A DNA stretch of 6,032 nucleotides from NCBI GenBank assembly GCA_027064285.1, contig JAMOPX010000213.1, positions 1 through 6,032 on the forward strand, in the 5' to 3' direction. Positions within the stretch are counted from its first letter, which is position 1. Every line of letters starts with the position of its first letter. Source of the DNA: Desulfobacterales bacterium. GTDB taxonomy: Bacteria; Desulfobacterota; DSM-4660; Desulfatiglandales; JALVZP01. The notes beneath the pieces are model-generated. The model was not told the DNA's origin, did no database searches, and worked only from the letters and a program-made list of their open reading frames with translations. Made by a program: the position numbers and the translations under genes. Positions 1 through 6,032 of the stretch are shown piece by piece.

Positions 1-123
1 AAGTTTGTATTTTCAGATAACTTCGCCTTAACCCTTGATCTGCAATATGTGGAAAATCCACTTGGAAACAATGATAACAATGACATCTGGGCAGGTATGG
101 TAAGAGGTGAGTTTAGTTTTTAA
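1..123 (+). CDS. 3' end of a probable outer-membrane porin (beta-barrel) gene
   Basis: Only the last 40 codons are present, open from the left edge and ending in TAA. The peptide has two stretches that look like amphipathic beta strands: one around FALTLDLQYV, then an Asn/Asp-rich turn (NNDNND), then a final strand WAGMVRGEFSF. Alternating hydrophobic residues and a C-terminal phenylalanine are the usual signal by which the BAM machinery recognises outer-membrane barrels. The tail resembles the porins of sulfate-reducing bacteria and OprB-like porins, but 40 residues cannot settle the family. The gap to the chelatase gene is only 23 bases with no visible terminator, so the two are probably co-transcribed. 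That makes a role in bringing a metal, chelate or corrinoid into the periplasm conceivable (inference). A TonB-dependent receptor also ends in an aromatic residue and is the main alternative. Confidence 0.6.
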   Translation, partial: KFVFSDNFALTLDLQYVENPLGNNDNNDIWAGMVRGEFSF

Positions 124-132
124 AAAATTGTT

Positions 133-138
133 AGGAGG
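133..138 (+). promoter_or_regulatory. Strong ribosome binding site of the cbiK-like gene
   Basis: A perfect AGGAGG sits 8 bases before the ATG at 147. It is one of only two full Shine-Dalgarno sequences in the window (the other is at 2893) and fixes the long start of the chelatase, which includes the signal peptide. Confidence 0.85.
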
Positions 139-146
139 AATTAGCT

Positions 147-1118
147 ATGTTAAAAAAGATATTTCATTTAGTTCTGGCAATTGTTCTTTGTGCTATTATC
201 TCTACAAAGATAGGGTATGCTATGAAGCATAATGATGATTCAAAAAAGGCTATAGTTATAGCATGCTTTGGCACCACATATCCTCAAACCCTGATAGACA
301 TACTGGATATAAAAAACAATATCCAGAAGGCATTTCCAAATGTAAAGGTAAGGCTTGCATTTACATCGAATATAATAAGAAGGATATGGCAAAAAAGAAG
401 GCATGATCCAAGGTATAAAAATGTTCCTAAGGAGATCCGCTATGTAAAAAGTCCTCTTGCCACGATAGCAGATCTTCAAGATGAGGGATACAAGACCATA
501 ATTGTTCAGCCAACTCATCTGTATGCAGGAGAGGAATTTGCAGATCTTACCTCCTACATAAGAGCGCTAAATCAGATAAAGACTATAAAGCCAAAGTATA
601 TGCCATTTCATAAGCTTGTTCTTGGAAGGCCAATACTTGGCATGCCAGGGCCAAAGCATGATTATCACATAGATCTTGAGATTGCTGCAAAGGCACTCAG
701 AGATGATGTGAAGTTTGCAAAGAAAAAGCATGCAGCTCTTGTTTATATGGGACATGGAAATGAGTTTTATTCCACAGGTGCATACATAGAACTGCAAGAG
801 ACCATGAGAAAGATGTATCCTGATGTAAAGATCTTTATTGGAACAGTAGAAGGATTTCCTACACTTGAAGATGTAATAAAAGGTTTGGTGCACACAAGGG
901 TAAAAAGGGTAGTGCTAAAGCCACTTATGATTGTTGCAGGAGATCATGCAAGAAATGATATGGCAGGAGCTGACAAAGACTCATGGAAAAACAGGATAAG
1001 AGCAAAAGGGATAGAGGTAATTCCTGTGATAAAAGGGCTTGGAGAAAAGAAGAGCATAAGGCAGATCCTGATCCAGCACATAAGAGATGCAGCAAAGGAT
1101 AATGGCATTAAGATATAG
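147..1118 (+). CDS. cbiK: Exported sirohydrochlorin cobaltochelatase, CbiK type
   Basis: 323 residues, class II chelatase fold. CbiK inserts Co2+ into sirohydrochlorin (factor II), the first committed step of anaerobic cobalamin synthesis. Recognisable blocks are VIACFGTTYP near residues 37-46, QPTHLYAGEEF at 121-131, YMGHGNEFY at 200-208, GTVEGFPT at 232-239 and AGDHARNDMAG at 264-274. By family knowledge the metal-binding set should be H203, E235 and H267; all three are present, so the enzyme looks intact. Residues 1-25 form a signal peptide: a Lys pair, a hydrophobic core (about 5-20), then GYA before M26 as a likely signal peptidase I site. This matches the periplasmic CbiK class described in Desulfovibrio vulgaris (CbiKP), where a cytoplasmic paralogue also exists. 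The AGGAGG at 133 supports this start. A second in-frame ATG at 222 follows an AGGG with 6-base spacing and would give a form without the signal. The gene overlaps the permease gene that follows. In vivo substrate (cobalt, iron, or a transport task) is not decided by sequence. Confidence 0.9.
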   Translation: MLKKIFHLVLAIVLCAIISTKIGYAMKHNDDSKKAIVIACFGTTYPQTLIDILDIKNNIQKAFPNVKVRLAFTSNIIRRIWQKRRHDPRYKNVPKEIRYVKSPLATIADLQDEGYKTIIVQPTHLYAGEEFADLTSYIRALNQIKTIKPKYMPFHKLVLGRPILGMPGPKHDYHIDLEIAAKALRDDVKFAKKKHAALVYMGHGNEFYSTGAYIELQETMRKMYPDVKIFIGTVEGFPTLEDVIKGLVHTRVKRVVLKPLMIVAGDHARNDMAGADKDSWKNRIRAKGIEVIPVIKGLGEKKSIRQILIQHIRDAAKDNGIKI

Positions 1119-2133
1119 ATATAGGACGAATATCCTTTTGCTCTCTTTGGGGCTTGTTGTGTGTGCTCTTGTGTCCAGTGGAATGGGATATATAAAGATC
1201 CCGGTTCCTGATGTGGTAAGGGTATTTGCCTATGAGATCACAGGGGATAAGAGCTTTATATCCCATATGAACAGCGTATATCCGTATGTGATATGGGATG
1301 TCAGGCTTCCAAGGATTCTGACATCCATGATTGTAGGAGCAGGGCTTTCAATATGCGGGGTTGTATTTCAGGCAATCCTGCTGAATCCACTTGCAGACCC
1401 ATATACACTTGGGATCTCCGCTGGTGCTGCATTTGGTGGATCAATCGCCCTGCTCTTCAACATAAATTGGTTTGGGATATATTCTGTTTCAATATTTGCA
1501 TTCGTAGGAGCAGTAGGAACTTTGATTGCAGTTCTTGGAATCTCTAAGTCTTCAGGCCCTCTTTCTTCTCATACACTTATTCTTTCTGGTATCATTGTTT
1601 CTGCAATTCTTTCTGCCCTGATAAGCTTTATAAAATATATAGCAGATGAACAAGTAGCTATCCTGATATTCTGGCTTATGGGAAGTTTTGTATCCAAGAG
1701 CTGGACAGATGTAATAACCACCTTTAGCTTTGTGCTGCTTGGCTTTTTTATCTTTCTTTTTTTTGCAAGAGACCTTGACATAATCAGTCTTGGAGACAGA
1801 ACCGCTTCATCTCTTGGCATAGATCCAGAAAAGATTAGACTGATCCTTCTTATCACTGCCTCTTTTGTTACTGCTGTGTGTGTTTCTGTTTCTGGAATAA
1901 TAGGATTTGTTGGGCTCATTATTCCACATCTTATGAGGTTTTTTGTTGGCTCAAAAGCAGAAAGGCTTATTCCTGCATCTGCTCTATCTGGCGCACTTCT
2001 TCTTATGGGAGCTGACACCATCACAAGAGCAGTTCTTCCAAGGGAGGTGCCAATTGGGGTACTTACTGCACTCATAGGAGGGCCATTTTTCTGCTATATA
2101 TTCGTAAAAAGAAGCTCCAAAAGTGTATATTAA
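1087..2133 (+). CDS. FecCD/BtuC-family ABC transporter permease
   Basis: 348 residues, normal length for the family of inner-membrane permeases that import iron-siderophores, haem, vitamin B12 and cobalt or corrinoid complexes. About ten membrane segments can be read, starting near residues 15-34. Family hallmarks are present: RLPRILTSMIVGAGLSICG at 73-91, LLNPLADPYTLGISAGAAFG at 98-117, SGIIGFVGLIIPHLMRFFVG at 269-288 (the loop that contacts the ATPase lies in the region before and around this), and ADTITRAVLPREVPIGVLTA at 309-328. The start is uncertain: ATG 1087 lacks a clear Shine-Dalgarno, and ATG 1102 (residue 6) has AAAGGA only 2 bases away. Either start lies inside the end of cbiK (overlap 32 or 17 bases), so translation is probably coupled. 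It presumably acts as a homodimer with the ATPase next door and the binding protein after it. The transported substrate cannot be told from the sequence; context favours cobalt, a metal-tetrapyrrole or a corrinoid. Confidence 0.93.
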   Translation: MQQRIMALRYRYRTNILLLSLGLVVCALVSSGMGYIKIPVPDVVRVFAYEITGDKSFISHMNSVYPYVIWDVRLPRILTSMIVGAGLSICGVVFQAILLNPLADPYTLGISAGAAFGGSIALLFNINWFGIYSVSIFAFVGAVGTLIAVLGISKSSGPLSSHTLILSGIIVSAILSALISFIKYIADEQVAILIFWLMGSFVSKSWTDVITTFSFVLLGFFIFLFFARDLDIISLGDRTASSLGIDPEKIRLILLITASFVTAVCVSVSGIIGFVGLIIPHLMRFFVGSKAERLIPASALSGALLLMGADTITRAVLPREVPIGVLTALIGGPFFCYIFVKRSSKSVY

Positions 2134-2134
2134 A

Positions 2135-2139
2135 AAGGA
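2135..2139 (+). promoter_or_regulatory. Ribosome binding site supporting a TTG start for the ATPase
   Basis: AAGGA lies 7 bases before an in-frame TTG at 2147, good spacing for initiation. It lies downstream of the other candidate, GTG 2123, and so cannot serve it. Confidence 0.5.
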
Positions 2140-2146
2140 AAATATC

Positions 2147-2953
2147 TTGTTTAAATTGGATAAAGTAAGCTTTGTTTATAAAAAATCCAGCAAAAAAGCT
2201 ATTGATGATCTTTCAATAGCCATAGAAAGAGGTCATTTGTGGGGGATCATAGGTCCTAATGGCTCTGGAAAGACAACACTTCTTGATCTATTAGCAGGGG
2301 TTAAAAAGGCATCTTCAGGAAGGATCTTCTTTAATGGAAAAGATATATCAGAATATACCAAAAAGGAGCTTGCAAAAGCTATCTCCTTTGTTCCTCAGCA
2401 ATTTTATATAGGTATCCCTTTTCAGGTAAAAGATATCCTGCTTATGGGAAGGCATCCATTTATAGGAAGATTTTCAAATCCATCAACCCATGATCTTTAT
2501 TTAGTCAAAATGGTAACAGAGATTCTCAGGCTTTCTGATCTAAGTGACCGCTATATAACAGAGCTTAGCGGAGGTGAAACACAAAGGGTTATACTTGCTC
2601 GCGCCTTTGTTCAAGACACTCCTGTGATACTCTTAGATGAGCCAACATCAAATATGGACATAAGCCATTCCATTGAGATCCTTGATATAATCCAGGATCA
2701 GGTAAAGAAAAAAGCAAAAACAGCTATTATGGCGATACATGACATAAATCTTGCAGGGATGTATTGTAATAAGCTGATCATAATAAAAGATGGAAGGCTT
2801 ATCTGTTATGGAGATACATCTGAGATATTGGATGAAAAGATAATAAAAGATGTGTTTGATGTGGAATGTAAGATACTTGAAGAAAAATGCACAGGAGGAA
2901 GATATGTCCTTTTTAAGAAAAAGCCTGTTTCTACTGTCTCTTATCCTTATTAA
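2147..2953 (+). CDS. ABC transporter ATP-binding protein, FecE/BtuD family
   Basis: 268 residues from TTG 2147 (276 from GTG 2123). It is the cytoplasmic ATPase that powers the permease upstream. All catalytic motifs are intact (numbering from TTG): Walker A GPNGSGKTT at 36-44, Q-loop FVPQ ending at Q84, signature LSGGETQRV from 140, Walker B VILLDEP at 160-166 with catalytic E165, and the H-loop histidine in AIHDINLA at H198. I prefer TTG 2147 because AAGGA stands 7 bases before it and the protein then begins directly at the first strand (FKLDKVSFVY), as is usual in this family. GTG 2123 would overlap the permease end by 11 bases with no clear Shine-Dalgarno. The C-terminal region after about residue 210 is the usual short extension (IKDGRLICYGDTSEIL). 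The last 50 bases overlap the start of the binding-protein gene. Confidence 0.93.
   Translation: MFKLDKVSFVYKKSSKKAIDDLSIAIERGHLWGIIGPNGSGKTTLLDLLAGVKKASSGRIFFNGKDISEYTKKELAKAISFVPQQFYIGIPFQVKDILLMGRHPFIGRFSNPSTHDLYLVKMVTEILRLSDLSDRYITELSGGETQRVILARAFVQDTPVILLDEPTSNMDISHSIEILDIIQDQVKKKAKTAIMAIHDINLAGMYCNKLIIIKDGRLICYGDTSEILDEKIIKDVFDVECKILEEKCTGGRYVLFKKKPVSTVSYPY
2893..2898 (+). promoter_or_regulatory. Ribosome binding site of the substrate-binding protein gene
   Basis: AGGAGG lies within the ATPase coding region, 5 bases before ATG 2904. It selects that ATG over the earlier in-frame ATGs (2850 and 2859) and places the signal peptide at the very N-terminus. Confidence 0.8.
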
Positions 2954-3800
2954 TACACTTCTTGTCTCCCATGCATGCATTGGCAAGACACCAAAAAGGA
3001 TTATATCCCTTTATCCTGCACACACAGAAAATCTCTTCTCTCTTGGCTTAGATAAAGAAATCATAGGCGTTTCAAGAAGTGAAACATATCCACCAGAAGC
3101 GTTAAGAAAGCCAGTATTTAGTCCTTTTGATGGTGTTGAAAGATTTATCTCTGCAAAGCCTGATCTCATCCTGATAAGACCAATGCTTGAAAGGGCACAT
3201 TTTCAGCTCTTTTCCAAGCTTCGCTCCATTGGAATAAAAGTAGTATCCCTTCAGCCAAAAACTGTATCTGAGATGTATGAATACTGGCTTGAACTTGGAA
3301 GGCTTACAGGAAGATGGGAAGAGTCACAGGATATGATAAAAAGATTTAAGAAAGAGTTAGAAAAAATAAGAAAAATTGTATCCTGCATTCCAGAGTCAGA
3401 AAGAAAAAGGGTATTTTTTGAATCAATCCACAGAAAATTTAAAACATTTTCTTCAAACTCTATTGCAATATTTGTTCTGAAAAGCGCAGGTGGAATAAAC
3501 ATTGCAGAAGATGCCATACCTGTAAGAAACACAAATATTGCAGCTTATGGAAAGGAGAGAATCTTATCCCATGCAGATGAGATAGATGTGTATATTTCCC
3601 AGAGAGGCCCTATGAACCATGTTACAAAAGAGGAGATTATAAATGAGCCTGGCTTTCAGGCAATAAAAGCAATAAGGGAAGGGCAGGTCTATATAGTTCC
3701 TGAAGAGCTTGTTTCACGCCCAACCTTTAGACTCATAAAAGGCATATACTTAATTGGACATATTCTTTATCCAAAATATTTTCCAGAGGAGCCAAGATAA
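2904..3800 (+). CDS. Exported ABC transporter substrate-binding protein, BtuF/FecB type
   Basis: 298 residues. The fold is the TroA-like periplasmic binding protein with two lobes joined by a long helix, used for B12, haem and iron chelates. Family signs are RIISLYPAHTENLFSLGL at 32-49, AKPDLILI at 84-91, the long charged linker helix about 137-160, DVYISQRG at 228-235, and a closing GQVYIVPEE near 260-268. The N-terminus is a signal peptide: charged MSFLRK, a hydrophobic core at 7-21, then SHAC. Cleavage may fall after A24 (SHA); C25 might be lipidated, but Ser is at -3 where a lipobox normally has Leu, so a soluble periplasmic form is as likely. Start chosen by the AGGAGG and by the signal peptide; an extended ORF upstream to 2850 would put 18 charged residues ahead of it. 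It should feed the permease and ATPase encoded just before. Ligand unknown. Confidence 0.9.
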   Translation: MSFLRKSLFLLSLILINTLLVSHACIGKTPKRIISLYPAHTENLFSLGLDKEIIGVSRSETYPPEALRKPVFSPFDGVERFISAKPDLILIRPMLERAHFQLFSKLRSIGIKVVSLQPKTVSEMYEYWLELGRLTGRWEESQDMIKRFKKELEKIRKIVSCIPESERKRVFFESIHRKFKTFSSNSIAIFVLKSAGGINIAEDAIPVRNTNIAAYGKERILSHADEIDVYISQRGPMNHVTKEEIINEPGFQAIKAIREGQVYIVPEELVSRPTFRLIKGIYLIGHILYPKYFPEEPR

Positions 3801-3803
3801 AAG

Positions 3804-4526
3804 ATGAAGAAAGGCACACTTTATGGAATAGGTGTAGGCCCTGGAGATCCAGAACTTGTTACTATAAAGGCAGCGTATCTTTTGCAAAACATCAAGATAA
3901 TATTTGCCCCTTTTTCTTCTAAGAACACCTATTCATTGGCATTTGATATAATCTCACCTTATATAAAAAGAGATGCGCAAGTGATAAAGCTTTCCTTTCC
4001 TATGACAAAGGATAAGAAAGTGCTTGAAGATGCATGGAATGAGAATGCAGAGATAATTGTCTCTTATCTTAACAGAGGAGAAGATTCTGCATTTGTTACT
4101 CTTGGTGATCCTATGACCTATAGCACATTTGGTTATATAAAAAAGGTCATAGAAGAGGAGTATCCAGATATTGTTATAAAGGTTATTCCTGGAATCACCT
4201 CATATCATGCTGCAGCAGCAAGGGCTGGAAAGATACTTGCAGAATCAGAAGAATCCTTTGTGGTTATTTCAGGTGCAATGGGAGCAGAAAAGCTGAGAAA
4301 AGCTATTCATTGTGCTGATCACATAGTTGTGCTAAAGGTCTATAAGAATTTTTCAGAAATAAAAGATGCTTTAAAAGAGATGAACCTTATAGACAAAGCT
4401 GTTCTTGTTTCAAGATGTGGACTTGAAGGTGAAGAGGTAGTAAAAGATATAAGGAGCAAAGACATCACCCCTTCTTATCTTTCACTTCTCATTATTGACA
4501 ACAAAGGCGGATTAAAAGATGAATAG
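3804..4526 (+). CDS. cbiL: Cobalt-factor II / precorrin-2 C20-methyltransferase (CbiL)
   Basis: 240 residues, the usual length. It is a cytoplasmic class III SAM-dependent tetrapyrrole methyltransferase that adds a methyl group at C20 of cobalt-sirohydrochlorin, the step right after cobalt insertion. Seen in sequence: the N-terminal GIGVGPGDPELVTIKA (8-23), the cofactor loop TLGDPMTYSTFGY (99-111) and VIPGITSYHAAAA (127-139), with a closing strand ITPSYLSLLIID. The GDPMTYSTF block and the SYHAAAA block are characteristic of CbiL/CobI rather than CbiF, CbiH or CbiE. Subtype (cobalt factor II rather than metal-free precorrin-2) is inferred from the chelatase and cbiD in the same operon. The gene follows the binding protein after 3 bases; GAGGAG at 3786 stands 12 bases before the ATG, rather far, so coupled translation is likely. 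Confidence 0.92.
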   Translation: MKKGTLYGIGVGPGDPELVTIKAAYLLQNIKIIFAPFSSKNTYSLAFDIISPYIKRDAQVIKLSFPMTKDKKVLEDAWNENAEIIVSYLNRGEDSAFVTLGDPMTYSTFGYIKKVIEEEYPDIVIKVIPGITSYHAAAARAGKILAESEESFVVISGAMGAEKLRKAIHCADHIVVLKVYKNFSEIKDALKEMNLIDKAVLVSRCGLEGEEVVKDIRSKDITPSYLSLLIIDNKGGLKDE

Positions 4527-5142
4527 CCCTGATGAAATACAGAGAAGATCATTTGAGATAATAGATGCTGAAGTGTCTGAGCCAAGACCATTTTCTGGTC
4601 GTAAGTGGCAGATTGTAAGAAGAATGATCCATACAAGTGCAGATTTTGATCTGCTGTCAAAGGTGCGATTTCATGAAAAGGCAATAGATGCTGGAATAGA
4701 GGCAATAAAGAGAGGAAGCTCTGTGATTACAGATACAAAGATGCTTCTTTCAGGGATAAATAAGCAGAGATTAAAGAAATACGGATGCAAGATAAGGTGT
4801 TTTATAAGCAAAAAGCAGGTAAAAGAGCTTGCTAAAAGAAAAGGCATAACAAGGGCATGGGCAAGTGTTGATTTTGCTTTGCCTTATATAAATGGTTCTA
4901 TATATGCCATTGGAAATTCTCCTACAGCCCTTATAAGGCTTATGGATCTGATAGAAAAAGATATATGCCAGCCTGCGCTTATAATAGGTATGCCTGTTGG
5001 TTTTGTAAATGTGGAAGAGGCAAAACAAAGGCTTATAAGCCAGAAAAAAGTGCCTTACATTGCTGTTGTTGGAAGAAAAGGAGGTTCTGCCCTTGCAGCA
5101 GCAGTTATTAACCAGCTTCTGGAATTTTTAGAATCAGAATAG
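4519..5142 (+). CDS. cbiC: Cobalt-precorrin-8 methylmutase (CbiC)
   Basis: 207 residues, normal for CbiC/CobH. The enzyme moves the methyl group from C11 to C12 to give cobyrinic acid (cobyrinate); it is cytoplasmic. The catalytic histidine should be H38 in RRMIHTSADFD (34-44), matching the family IHTSGDFE-like block. Other conserved parts are TDTKMLLSGI (71-80), AIGNSPTAL (130-138) and IGMPVGFVNVEEAK (156-169). Nothing essential seems missing. The ATG lies 8 bases inside the end of cbiL, so translation is coupled; GGCGG at 4506 is a weak candidate ribosome site. Although it acts late in the pathway, cbiC next to cbiD and cbiL is a common gene order. Confidence 0.93.
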   Translation: MNSPDEIQRRSFEIIDAEVSEPRPFSGRKWQIVRRMIHTSADFDLLSKVRFHEKAIDAGIEAIKRGSSVITDTKMLLSGINKQRLKKYGCKIRCFISKKQVKELAKRKGITRAWASVDFALPYINGSIYAIGNSPTALIRLMDLIEKDICQPALIIGMPVGFVNVEEAKQRLISQKKVPYIAVVGRKGGSALAAAVINQLLEFLESE

Positions 5143-5152
5143 CTATATAACT

Positions 5153-6032
5153 ATGAGGATAGGTTTTACCACAGGTTCTGCTGTAAGTGCAGCTGTTAAA
5201 GCAGCAATTTTCACAATTGCAGGGCATAATTACATCACAGAAGTAGAGATTCCCCTTCCAAATGGTTCAAGAATGAAGATTCCTGTTTCAAAAACAGAGC
5301 TTCTCAAGGAAAACTGCAAAGCAGTGACAGAGGTCATAAAAGATGCAGGAGATGATCCTGATGTAACAGATGGAGCAAGGATAGTGGCATTTGTTAGTGT
5401 AGTAAGCAAAAAAAAGGATCAACCAGACAGTAGGATAACAATAAAGGCAGGAAAAGGTGTTGGAATGGTTACAAAACCTGGGCTTCCTGTAGCTATTGGA
5501 GAGCCTGCAATAAATCCTGTTCCAAGAAGACAGATAGTGCAATCTGCAATTGAGGCATTAAAAGAGACAGGTCTTTATCCAGCAGATGTGGAAATCACAG
5601 TTGAAGTGCCAGATGGAGAAAGAATAGCAAAAAAGACCTTGAATTCAAAGCTGGGGATAATAGGCGGAATATCCATACTTGGAACAAGAGGGACAGTAAT
5701 ACCTTTTTCAAATGAAGCATATAAGAAGACAATAGAGATAGAGATGGATGTAGCTGTATCAAATGGTCAAAACACAATAGTGCTTAGCACAGGAGGAAGA
5801 AGTGAAAGATTTGCAAAAAAGATCTTTAAAGAATTAAATGAGGTTTGCTTTATACAGGTTGCAGATTTTTTTGGCTTTTCACTGAGAGAGGCAAGGAAAA
5901 GAGGTTTTAGGCACATAATATACTCTTGCTTTTTTGGAAAACTTGTAAAAATAGCTCAAGGACATGAATACACTCATGCAAAGGCATCTCGTATAGATTT
6001 TGAGATGTTGTCCAACTGGTGTGCCTTATTTG
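5153..6032 (+). CDS. cbiD: Cobalt-precorrin-5B C1-methyltransferase (CbiD), 3' truncated by window
   Basis: The frame is open from ATG 5153 to the window edge, 293 codons; the family is usually about 350-380 residues, so some 60-90 residues lie beyond. CbiD methylates C1 in the anaerobic pathway, using SAM. Family blocks are GFTTGSAVSAAVKAA (4-18), GDDPDVTDGARI (67-78), AGKGVGMVTKPGLP (99-112), GEPAINPVPRRQI (116-128), NSKLGIIGGISILGTRGTV (164-182), TGGRSERFAKK (213-223) and FGKLVKIAQGHEYTHAK (261-277). The start is unambiguous: an in-frame TAG at 5129 precedes it and no other start codon lies between. It follows cbiC after 10 bases without a Shine-Dalgarno, so coupling to cbiC is likely. The usual cysteine of the N-terminal TTG(T/S)C motif is alanine here (A10). 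CbiD marks the anaerobic route, in contrast to aerobic CobF. Confidence 0.93.
   Translation, partial: MRIGFTTGSAVSAAVKAAIFTIAGHNYITEVEIPLPNGSRMKIPVSKTELLKENCKAVTEVIKDAGDDPDVTDGARIVAFVSVVSKKKDQPDSRITIKAGKGVGMVTKPGLPVAIGEPAINPVPRRQIVQSAIEALKETGLYPADVEITVEVPDGERIAKKTLNSKLGIIGGISILGTRGTVIPFSNEAYKKTIEIEMDVAVSNGQNTIVLSTGGRSERFAKKIFKELNEVCFIQVADFFGFSLREARKRGFRHIIYSCFFGKLVKIAQGHEYTHAKASRIDFEMLSNWCALF

Noticed and set aside
124..146. Possible terminator between the porin end and cbiK
   Set aside because: The 23 bases hold only an A-rich run and the ribosome site; there is no inverted repeat.
240..893. Two minus-strand open frames (240-518, 567-893)
   Set aside because: Both are opposite cbiK, rich in Tyr, Cys and Ile as expected for reverse readings of AT-rich coding DNA, with no family likeness.
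1293..1547. Plus-strand open frame of 84 codons in another frame inside the permease gene
   Set aside because: It is enclosed in a well-supported gene and its Cys/Arg/Trp-rich product resembles no family.
1569..2075. Long open frame of 168 codons on the minus strand
   Set aside because: It lies wholly within the permease gene, whose protein has clear FecCD motifs; the minus-strand product shows no recognisable domain and no ribosome site.
2850..2903. Longer start for the binding protein at ATG 2850
   Set aside because: It would place 18 mostly polar residues before a good signal peptide and has no ribosome site, while ATG 2904 has AGGAGG at 5 bases.
5288..5777. Minus-strand open frames opposite cbiD
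   Set aside because: The + strand carries an intact CbiD frame with many conserved blocks; the reverse products are Cys/Tyr/Leu-rich shadows.

Overview
The window is about 6 kb of AT-rich DNA in which all the real genes lie on the + strand, packed with gaps of 23 bases or less or with overlaps. It reads as the interior of one operon for anaerobic (early cobalt insertion) cobalamin synthesis, joined to a BtuCDF/FecBCDE-type metal or metal-chelate importer. AGA/AGG codons dominate for arginine and ATA is frequent for isoleucine. The first gene ends like an outer-membrane porin, so the host is Gram-negative. These traits, with an exported CbiK, suggest an anaerobe of the Nitrospirota or Desulfobacterota (sulfate-reducer-like). 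That placement is inference from style, not from a marker gene.

Layout: 1-123 is the 3' end of a probable outer-membrane beta-barrel gene. 147-1118 is a CbiK-type sirohydrochlorin cobaltochelatase with a signal peptide. 1087-2133 is a FecCD/BtuC permease, about 2147-2953 its ATPase, and 2904-3800 its exported substrate-binding protein. 3804-4526 is CbiL (C20 methyltransferase), 4519-5142 is CbiC (methylmutase), and 5153 to the window end is CbiD (C1 methyltransferase), cut off by the boundary. The rest of the cbi pathway (E/T, F, G, H, J, A, P) is not here and may follow downstream.

How the genes may work together: the porin, the exported chelatase, the binding protein, the permease and the ATPase form a possible route from outer membrane through periplasm to cytoplasm. 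CbiL, CbiC and CbiD are cytoplasmic ring-modifying enzymes. The odd point is that the only cobaltochelatase in view carries an export signal, while the enzymes that would use its product are cytoplasmic. Either CbiK serves the importer (periplasmic metal or tetrapyrrole handling), or a second translation start inside cbiK supplies a cytoplasmic form, or another chelatase lies elsewhere.

No cobalamin riboswitch, terminator, tRNA, mobile element, CRISPR array or long repeat was seen. No stretch over 300 bases lacks a gene. Any promoter or riboswitch controlling this operon should lie upstream of the window. I did not find a wholly new system; the most interesting signal is the coupling of exported CbiK to the importer and corrin genes.
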